From NCBI GenBank assembly GCA_937877565.1, contig CALFJB010000017.1, forward strand, positions 1-64,000: DNA of 64,000 nt, written 5' to 3'. How positions within the stretch are numbered: the first letter of the stretch is position 1; every line of letters starts with the position of its first letter. The notes beneath the pieces were generated by a model that was not told the origin of the DNA, did not search any database, and saw only the letters and a list, made by a program, of their open reading frames with translations. This stretch comes from an uncultured Selenomonadales bacterium (GTDB lineage: Bacteria; Bacillota; Negativicutes; Selenomonadales; Selenomonadaceae). The translations under genes and the position numbers were made by a program. Shown here piece after piece: positions 58,186-64,000 of the stretch.

Positions 58186-60183
58186 TTAGCGGCGAAGTTT
58201 GAAAGTGTTAATATCAGAATCCAAACTTTCAGCCATATCAGAAAGTTGACGACTTGCGGCGGCAATTTCTTCGATTGAGGCAGAAAGTTGTTGCGTTGAG
58301 GAAGAAACTGTTTCAGCCTCAACAGAAAGATTATTCGTGGCAGTTTCAATTTTGTTTATGGCGTTCGTTATTTGAATCCTGCCTTCATTTGCCTTTTGAA
58401 CGGCGTTTGTAGCTTGATTAACTTTATCGGTAAGAGCCTCAACTTGTTTTGCAATTTCACGAAAAGCATCGCCTGTTTCATGAACAATTTCAACGCTTTT
58501 ACTTGTCATAACCGTGCCTTCTTGCATACTTTGAACGGCTTTATCAGTTTGAGTTTGAACATTTTGAATAAGTTGGTTAATTTGATCTGCGGCAACGCTT
58601 GACTGTTCAGCAAGTTTTCTAACTTCATCTGCAACGACCGCAAAGCCGCGCCCGTGTTCACCTGCGCGAGCCGCCTCAATAGCCGCGTTTAACGCAAGCA
58701 AATTCGTTTGATCTGCAATGGCTGAAATTGTATCAACAATTTGCCCAATTTCTTTTGAACGTTCGCCGAGCGATTGAATGACGTTTGCAGAATCTTGAAC
58801 GGTTTTTTCCAGCGACTTCATAGAATCTTCAGCGTTGCCAATAGTTGACGCGCCCGTTTCAGCGGTGGTACTTGTTTTAATGGAGGCGTCCGCCATTTCC
58901 TTAGAATTTTTTTCGATAATTTCAAGCAACTGTTGCATATTCTCAACCGTACTAATTGCGGCTACTACGAAATTTTTTTGTTCGGAAGTTTCGGCGGCAA
59001 CTTTTGAAATGGATTCTGCAATTTGATTGGCGGCGTTGGCTGATTGTTGCGAATTGTTATTGAGGTCTTCAGCCGCGTTTGCAACTTCATTGGCGTTTGT
59101 TTGAGCTTTACGGAAAAAATTATTTAGTTTGTCAGTCATTTTGTCAAAGGCGTTTGCAACTTGTCCGAGTTCGTCATTTGAATTAACGGGAATTTGTTCA
59201 ACAGACAAATTGCCGGAAGAAATTTCGCCTGCGGTGTTGCTGATTAACTGAATAGGTTTAACTGCACTTTTTCCAATGTAAGTGGCAATGGCGGCAATTA
59301 TAATCATCAGTACAAGCCCAATTCCTGCCAAAACGTAAGCTTGACTGTAAGCCTGCGCCGTTGCAAAAGAATAAGGTTTTGCAGTTGCGATAATCCAGCC
59401 CGTTTGATTTTCAAGGGCAAAACTTATAATTTTGTGTTTGCCGTCAAAAGTTTCTTCTTCAGTGCCGGATTTTTCGGCTGTAGCCTTTTTGAAAAATTCG
59501 TAGCCGCTCATATCGATTCTGTCTTCTTCAGATTTAATTTCAACTCCGGAATGTGCAACCAATTTGCCATGCCTGTCAAGGATAAAAATTTCTGTGTCGT
59601 TGTCAGATTGCGAATTAACAATATCATCCAAAACTGAAATATTGTAATTGCGTTGGAGCATACCAATAACATTTCCTGCAGAATTTTTCACGGGAACTTC
59701 AATAACGACAATTGAAAGTCCTGTGGTTTTACTAACAATGACATCTGAAACATTTTCGTTGCCGCGCATTGCCTCTTGAAAATAATCACGCGATTTAAGA
59801 TTGACAAGTTTTGAACTGTCACTGCGAACAATTTGCTCCCCATCGCTGCCTGTCAAAACTATGTTGCTTGCGTCGTTGAAAAGTTGGTTACTGTTTTGAA
59901 TCAGCGTTTTCATTTGAGCATTGCGCGATTCGTCAGGCGAAATTAAATGTTCCTGTACAGTAGGATTTAACGCCAAAAGTCGAAGTGCCGTAAAGTTATT
60001 TCCAATCATTGAGGAAATATCCTGCGCGATAAAATCATTTTTAATTTTTAAATCTTCCTTGACAGATTCAATAGTGTTTGAAACTGTGTTGGCAGAACTT
60101 AACGCAACAGCAATAATCATAGGTATTGCGCCAATGATTATCAGTAAAAAAATTAGCTTTGTTTTGATACTTTGAAAATTCAT
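58186..60183 (-). CDS. Methyl-accepting chemotaxis protein
   Basis: 665 residues. TM1 about 9-29, periplasmic/extracellular dCache-type sensor domain 35-280, TM2 about 283-303, HAMP about 305-358 and the cytoplasmic signalling domain with the hairpin tip around EIGQIVDTISAIADQTNLLA and NAAIEAARAGEHGRGFAV. There are no DUF or extra kinase domains. Ligand unknown; double-Cache sensors often bind amino acids. AGGAGG precedes the ATG. It shares the chemotaxis theme with cheR 2 kb away. Confidence 0.95.
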   Translation of the reverse strand: MNFQSIKTKLIFLLIIIGAIPMIIAVALSSANTVSNTIESVKEDLKIKNDFIAQDISSMIGNNFTALRLLALNPTVQEHLISPDESRNAQMKTLIQNSNQLFNDASNIVLTGSDGEQIVRSDSSKLVNLKSRDYFQEAMRGNENVSDVIVSKTTGLSIVVIEVPVKNSAGNVIGMLQRNYNISVLDDIVNSQSDNDTEIFILDRHGKLVAHSGVEIKSEEDRIDMSGYEFFKKATAEKSGTEEETFDGKHKIISFALENQTGWIIATAKPYSFATAQAYSQAYVLAGIGLVLMIIIAAIATYIGKSAVKPIQLISNTAGEISSGNLSVEQIPVNSNDELGQVANAFDKMTDKLNNFFRKAQTNANEVANAAEDLNNNSQQSANAANQIAESISKVAAETSEQKNFVVAAISTVENMQQLLEIIEKNSKEMADASIKTSTTAETGASTIGNAEDSMKSLEKTVQDSANVIQSLGERSKEIGQIVDTISAIADQTNLLALNAAIEAARAGEHGRGFAVVADEVRKLAEQSSVAADQINQLIQNVQTQTDKAVQSMQEGTVMTSKSVEIVHETGDAFREIAKQVEALTDKVNQATNAVQKANEGRIQITNAINKIETATNNLSVEAETVSSSTQQLSASIEEIAAASRQLSDMAESLDSDINTFKLRR

Positions 60184-60219
60184 AAGTATTCCTCCTACTT
60201 AAATTAAAAGCTATTATTA

Positions 60220-60248
60220 CTTATATAAATTGAAAAATATCCCTGCAA
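60220..60248 (-). promoter_or_regulatory. Promoter of the chemoreceptor gene
   Basis: TTGCAG (60243-60248), a 17-base spacer and TATAAG (60220-60225). Confidence 0.6.
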
Positions 60249-60279
60249 TATTTTAAAATTTTTTGGCGCGTTTTGATTA

Positions 60280-60308
60280 TCGACAATTTTTGTAAATTAT
60301 GCTATATT
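60280..60308 (+). promoter_or_regulatory. glnA promoter
   Basis: TCGACA (60280-60285), a 17-base spacer and TATATT (60303-60308), with an extended TG motif (ATGCTATATT). Confidence 0.65.
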
Positions 60309-60337
60309 TTCACAGAATTTTTTAAGGAGCTGATTAA

Positions 60338-62221
60338 ATGGCAGACTTACTTTACACGATAAAAGCAAACACACCCAAAGAGGAAATTATAAAACAACTG
60401 CGCGACCATCCCGAAATAAAATTTGTATCACTTTTGGGAATTGACTTGGCGGGCAATGATACTGATGAAAAAATTCCCGTGCGGATTTTTATCAAGGATA
60501 TTGACGAATTTTACGCGGGACGCGCCGTGCAAACTGACGGCTCAAGCGTCGTACTTCCTGGAATTGCAACAATTAATAATGCAAAAGTTGATATGCCTAT
60601 TGATCCTTCGGTTAATTGGTTCGTTGACTACAATTTTGAAAACTACGATAACTTGACAAATCGCCCCGTTGGTACTTTGAGAATACCGAGCTTTTTAATT
60701 CACGAAGGCAAGCGCGTTGACAGCCGCGCCGTTTTGACGGACACTTTAATTAATGTCAAAAAAGAATTGGTTGACTTGTTCCACCATTACCCTGAAATTA
60801 GCGGTACAACTTTCAACGGCAAAGATGTTGTGGATATTGCATTTACTTCAGCAACGGAGCTTGAATTTTGGGTTAAAACACCGCTTGAAGAGGCGGCAGT
60901 TGAGGAAATGACGGCGTCTCAAGTTATGCAGGAGCAATATTGGGAACGCACTCACGGCGCGGTACGTTGTGCGCTTGAACAAAGTTTAATGGAGCTTGAC
61001 AAATACGGCTTGCAAGTTGAAATGGGGCATAAAGAAGTTGGCGGACTTAAAGCACAAATTGACGAGTCCGGACACTTAACGCACGTTTGCGAACAATTGG
61101 AAATTGACTGGAAATACGCGGACGCGGTACAGGCGGCGGACAATGAAATAATCGTTCGTACTGTTGTTAAAGAAATTTTCCGCGCCAACGGTCTTGAAGT
61201 CAGCTTTAAAGCAAAGCCAATGATTGGGCTTGCAGGTAACGGCGAACATACTCACATTGGACTTGCCGCAATTACTGCTGAAGGCAAAATGTTTAATCTT
61301 TTCGCCGCCAAAAATCCTGAAAAAGATTATATGAGTGCAGTTGGTTACGGCGCGTTGATGGGCTTGCTGAAACATTACGAAGTTATAAATCCTTTCGTAA
61401 GTTCGACAAATGATTCTTTGAACAGATTGAAGCCCGGCTTTGAGGCTCCTGTTTGTATTGTTACGAGTTTGGGACATACGCCGAAATTTCCGAGCCGCAA
61501 CCGTACAATTTTAGTTAGTCTTATTCGTGATTTGGAAAATCCAATGGCAACCCGTTTTGAATTGCGCGGCTGCAACCCTTACAGCAATATTTATTTAGTT
61601 TTGGCGGCGTCATATTCGGCGATTATCGACGGAATTAAAATGAGCGTCAACCATACGACGGACGAACTTTTAGCGGAACTTAGCAAAGATGCAGGCGTTG
61701 AAGGTTTTTATTTGGAAAAAGATCGCGCTTATCGCAGTGAAAAAGATGTTTTTGAAGATTATACCGCCGAAGAACGCGACAAACTTTTTGGTAAACCGCC
61801 TGCAACTGTTTGGGAAAATATGGCGGCGTTTGATAAATATCCAGACAAAGTAAAAATAATTTCAAGCGGTGGCGCGTTGCAAGAAAGAATTATCGCCGGT
61901 TTTAGAGAAGGTGCGCTCCTGCGCTGGAAAACTGAATTAATTTCAAGGATTTTACCTGAAATGAGAAATATTGTTCGCAAAGCACAAAAAATTGAAACAA
62001 ATTTTGTAACTGATAAAGACGCTTACAACTGGAATAAAATTTTTAAACTTCGCGCAGAACTTGCCAAAGATTCAATCGACGAAGAATCTTTATTCACGCA
62101 ATTAATAACCGCGTTGACAACCGGCGAATACGATAAAGCATCTGAAATTCAAATTGAAATTTATAACAAGATTGAGGAACTGAAAATTTTGTACGACGCC
62201 TACGAAAAAAATATTATTTAA
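60338..62221 (+). CDS. glnA: Glutamine synthetase, long divergent form
   Basis: Makes glutamine from glutamate, ammonia and ATP. 627 residues, well over the 440-470 of GSI and under the 700 or so of GSIII. N-terminal beta-grasp region with VQTDGSSVVLPG, glutamate-binding loop KPMIGLAGNGEHTHIGLAA and adenylylation-side motif TRFELRGCNPYSNIYLVLAA. The C-terminal 150 residues are an extension (FGKPPATVWENMAAF to KIEELKILYDAYEK) with helical character. AAGGAG precedes the ATG. No PII gene or T-box is next to it. Confidence 0.9.
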   Translation: MADLLYTIKANTPKEEIIKQLRDHPEIKFVSLLGIDLAGNDTDEKIPVRIFIKDIDEFYAGRAVQTDGSSVVLPGIATINNAKVDMPIDPSVNWFVDYNFENYDNLTNRPVGTLRIPSFLIHEGKRVDSRAVLTDTLINVKKELVDLFHHYPEISGTTFNGKDVVDIAFTSATELEFWVKTPLEEAAVEEMTASQVMQEQYWERTHGAVRCALEQSLMELDKYGLQVEMGHKEVGGLKAQIDESGHLTHVCEQLEIDWKYADAVQAADNEIIVRTVVKEIFRANGLEVSFKAKPMIGLAGNGEHTHIGLAAITAEGKMFNLFAAKNPEKDYMSAVGYGALMGLLKHYEVINPFVSSTNDSLNRLKPGFEAPVCIVTSLGHTPKFPSRNRTILVSLIRDLENPMATRFELRGCNPYSNIYLVLAASYSAIIDGIKMSVNHTTDELLAELSKDAGVEGFYLEKDRAYRSEKDVFEDYTAEERDKLFGKPPATVWENMAAFDKYPDKVKIISSGGALQERIIAGFREGALLRWKTELISRILPEMRNIVRKAQKIETNFVTDKDAYNWNKIFKLRAELAKDSIDEESLFTQLITALTTGEYDKASEIQIEIYNKIEELKILYDAYEKNII

Positions 62222-62247
62222 ATTAAATCACCAAAAATAAAAAAAAG

Positions 62248-62275
62248 ACACCACCGTTAATTAAAACAGTGGTGT
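62248..62275. terminator. Terminator between glnA and the RTX gene
   Basis: ACACCAC (62248-62254) and GTGGTGT (62269-62275) with a T run on the plus strand and an A run on the other side; bidirectional. Confidence 0.85.
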
Positions 62276-62295
62276 TTTAAATTGGAAAAAATGAA

Positions 62296-64000
62296 TTACT
62301 TTTTGAAAGTTATATTGGTTGAATCGTCCTTTGCAAGCTCGGTAACATTATCATTATCTTCAAAAGTATCATCAACAGAATAATTTGTATCCGCAACTTT
62401 CATCAAGGAAGAAATTGAATTTCCATCTTTAATGAAATTGGGGCTACCGTCAAACCAGTAAGACGTTTTGTTATTTGAATCAAGCAAAGTAATTTTTTTG
62501 TCCTTTGAATTTTGAACAGTGACAGAGCCGTTATCCATATTGAAAATTACGTCCGAGTTGTCAAGATAATAACTTGAAATATCGCCGGAAAGTTTAATTT
62601 TGTCTTTGCCTGCGGTATAGTCTGTAATAACATCGTTGCCACTTTCATAAACGAAAAGGTCTTTGCCGTCGCCGCCGGTAAGCGTGTCATTGCCTGCGCC
62701 GCCATTTAAAGTATCAGCTTTTGTTCCGCCTACAATCAAATTATCTGAATCGTTGCCAATAATGCTTGACGCTACATTTGCGCCGTAAATATTTTCTACG
62801 CCGGTTTCAACCGCGCCTTTAAACGCTGAAGTTAAAGTTAATTCAGTTTTATCTTCGTTGTAAATCTTGCCTTTTTCGTAAACTTGAACGGACTCATTGA
62901 CATTAACTTTTTTGCCCGCCGCGTCTTTGACAGTCAATTTTTTGTTGAAGATAACGTCACTGCCTTTTACTGATGCTGTAATATTTTTTGCGTCGATAGA
63001 AATTTTATCGTCTTCAGAATAATCTGCGATAACGTCTTTGCCTGCCGAATAAATGAAAACGTCCGCGCCGTCGCCGCCAATAAGCGTATCATTTCCGGTA
63101 TTGCCCCAAAGTGTATCGTTGCCGTAACCGCCGAGAATTGAATTATTTTTTGCGTTGCCGGTAAATTTGACAGAATCAGTTGCCGCGCCGTCAATACTTA
63201 CAATCGCACTATCTGCAACGTAGACATTTTCAGAAAAATATGAAGTGAGCGTGGCGGCAGTTTTTTGTTTATTTAAAATGTAGCCGTCATAATAAATTTG
63301 AACGTTGGAATTATTTTGGGCGTCAAGCGTTGTAATTTTTTTGCCCACGCCGTCTTTAACCGTCAAATTGCCGTTCGCAGTTTCAAAAATAACATCGTTA
63401 TCGTTGACGTAAGAATTTGCAATTTCAGATTTGAGAGAAATTTTTTCACCTTCCGTGTAATCTGAAATAACATCGTCGCCACTTTCATAAACGAAAACGT
63501 CTTTACTGTCGCCGCCGGTAAGCGTGTCATTGCCCTTGCCGCCGTTCAAAGTATCAAATTTTGTGCCGCCGATAATCAAATTATCTGAATCGTTGCCCAA
63601 AATGCTTGACGCTACATTTGCGCCGTAAATATTTTCTACGCCGGTTTCAACCGCACCTTTGAACGCTGAAGTTAAAGTTAAATCAGTTTTATCTTCGTTG
63701 TAAATCTTGCCGCCTTCGTAAATTTTAACTTCGTCATTAACAGTAACTTTTTTGCCGGTAGCATTTTTGACAGTCAATTTATTATTTTCAACTTTGAAAA
63801 CAACATCATTGCCGCTGATTGACGGTGTAAATTTTTCGTCAATTAAAATTTTGTCGTCTTCGGCGTAGTCAACAATAATATCTTTGCCTGCGCTGTAAAC
63901 GAAAACGTCCGCGCCGTCGCCACCGGTAAGCGTATCATTGCCCTTGCCGCCGTTCAAAGTATCGTCGCCGTTGCTGCCGAGAATTGAATTATTTTTTGCG
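62296..64000 (-). CDS. RTX (haemolysin-type calcium-binding repeat) protein, 3' part
   Basis: Open frame to the window edge, so the N-terminus lies outside; 568 residues are visible. GGxGxDxLx nonapeptides (LNGGKGNDTLTGGDGADVF) appear in four blocks separated by beta-rich segments of about 90 residues. The blocks alternate A-B-A-B with a super-repeat of about 840 bases (280 residues), for example 62641-62870 against 63481-63710. RTX proteins are secreted by type I systems and bind calcium outside the cell. The tail ends NITFKK without a Cys. No type I exporter is in the window. Confidence 0.9.
   Translation of the reverse strand, partial: AKNNSILGSNGDDTLNGGKGNDTLTGGDGADVFVYSAGKDIIVDYAEDDKILIDEKFTPSISGNDVVFKVENNKLTVKNATGKKVTVNDEVKIYEGGKIYNEDKTDLTLTSAFKGAVETGVENIYGANVASSILGNDSDNLIIGGTKFDTLNGGKGNDTLTGGDSKDVFVYESGDDVISDYTEGEKISLKSEIANSYVNDNDVIFETANGNLTVKDGVGKKITTLDAQNNSNVQIYYDGYILNKQKTAATLTSYFSENVYVADSAIVSIDGAATDSVKFTGNAKNNSILGGYGNDTLWGNTGNDTLIGGDGADVFIYSAGKDVIADYSEDDKISIDAKNITASVKGSDVIFNKKLTVKDAAGKKVNVNESVQVYEKGKIYNEDKTELTLTSAFKGAVETGVENIYGANVASSIIGNDSDNLIVGGTKADTLNGGAGNDTLTGGDGKDLFVYESGNDVITDYTAGKDKIKLSGDISSYYLDNSDVIFNMDNGSVTVQNSKDKKITLLDSNNKTSYWFDGSPNFIKDGNSISSLMKVADTNYSVDDTFEDNDNVTELAKDDSTNITFKK
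62641..63710 (-). repeat. About 840-bp internal super-repeat of the RTX gene
   Basis: The stretches at 62641-62870 and 63481-63710 are nearly identical in DNA (for example TTATCTGAATCGTTGCC, then GCTTGACGCTACATTTGCGC), exactly 840 bases apart. A further pair of similar segments (about 63061 and 63907) is 846 bases apart. Near-identity at the DNA level suggests recent duplication or gene conversion. Confidence 0.8.

Noticed and set aside
1..64000. tRNA, rRNA, T-box or SAM-type leaders
   Set aside because: None of their sequence signatures was found; the cobalamin riboswitch is the only known riboswitch class I can support.

Overview
The window is about 64 kb of low-GC, A/T-biased chromosomal DNA. 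It looks like an anaerobic, diderm member of the Firmicutes, most likely Negativicutes (Selenomonas/Megasphaera/Phascolarctobacterium-like). That placement is an inference. It rests on the tig-clpP-clpX-lon cluster, an oxygen-sensitive pyruvate:ferredoxin oxidoreductase, ferredoxin-type aldo/keto reductases, frequent TTG starts with strong GGAGG-type ribosome sites, and an RTX-repeat protein. No rRNA or tRNA gene was recognised.

Layout. 0.1-3.9 kb (+): nagA and two paralogous glycine-zipper proteins. 3.86-4.6 kb: a CRISPR array of eight repeats with leader and promoter but no cas genes in the window. 4.7-5.8 kb (-): a predicted secreted protein joining a ParB-like domain to a RelA/SpoT-like domain. 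5.8-22.4 kb (-): lon, clpX, clpP, tig, two small unknown genes, a polyprenyl synthase, a lytic transglycosylase, coaE, cvfB, rsfS, an LCP protein, a nadD-yqeK fusion, an acyltransferase with a 45-residue membrane peptide, proA and proB. 22.5-31.4 kb (-): redox genes (aldo/keto reductases, FkbM methyltransferase, nifJ, iron-sulfur flavoprotein), then an HNH homing endonuclease fused in frame to a sugar O-acetyltransferase, then a truncated hydrolase. 31.4-42.2 kb: lysR, a hybrid histidine kinase and a cluster of secreted hydrolases, a cupin and two DUF362 proteins, with a merR gene and two promoters that carry MerR-type 19-bp spacers. 42.2-50.4 kb: pheA and aroF (+), then a long minus-strand operon yitT, MBL hydrolase, greA, lysS, serA, comEA. 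50.5-56.6 kb: a sulfatase-fold membrane enzyme (+), a thiol-redox operon trxB, grx, gpx (-), a CsoR/FrmR repressor operon (-) and cheR (+). 56.7-64 kb: a GIY-YIG homing endonuclease, a promoter-driven cobalamin riboswitch with no downstream gene, a chemoreceptor (-), a long glutamine synthetase (+) and the 3' part of an RTX-repeat gene (-).

Regulation and repeats. Nine copies of an imperfect-palindromic intergenic repeat, built of TTAGGGR-like heptamers, lie in the window. Eight sit at junctions between same-strand genes. Most reach from the stop codon of the upstream gene (often supplying it) to the Shine-Dalgarno of the downstream gene. Several divergent regions carry good sigma70 promoters with 17-bp spacers, and convergent pairs are separated by intrinsic terminators.

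The items most worth a second look are: the orphan B12-riboswitch transcription unit that ends in two terminators; the junction-repeat family; the secreted ParB/RelA-like protein; the homing endonuclease fused to an acetyltransferase that keeps its own start; the MerR regulon; the cas-less CRISPR array with an SD-preceded mini-ORF in its leader; and an esterase cut off from its signal peptide by a TAG codon.
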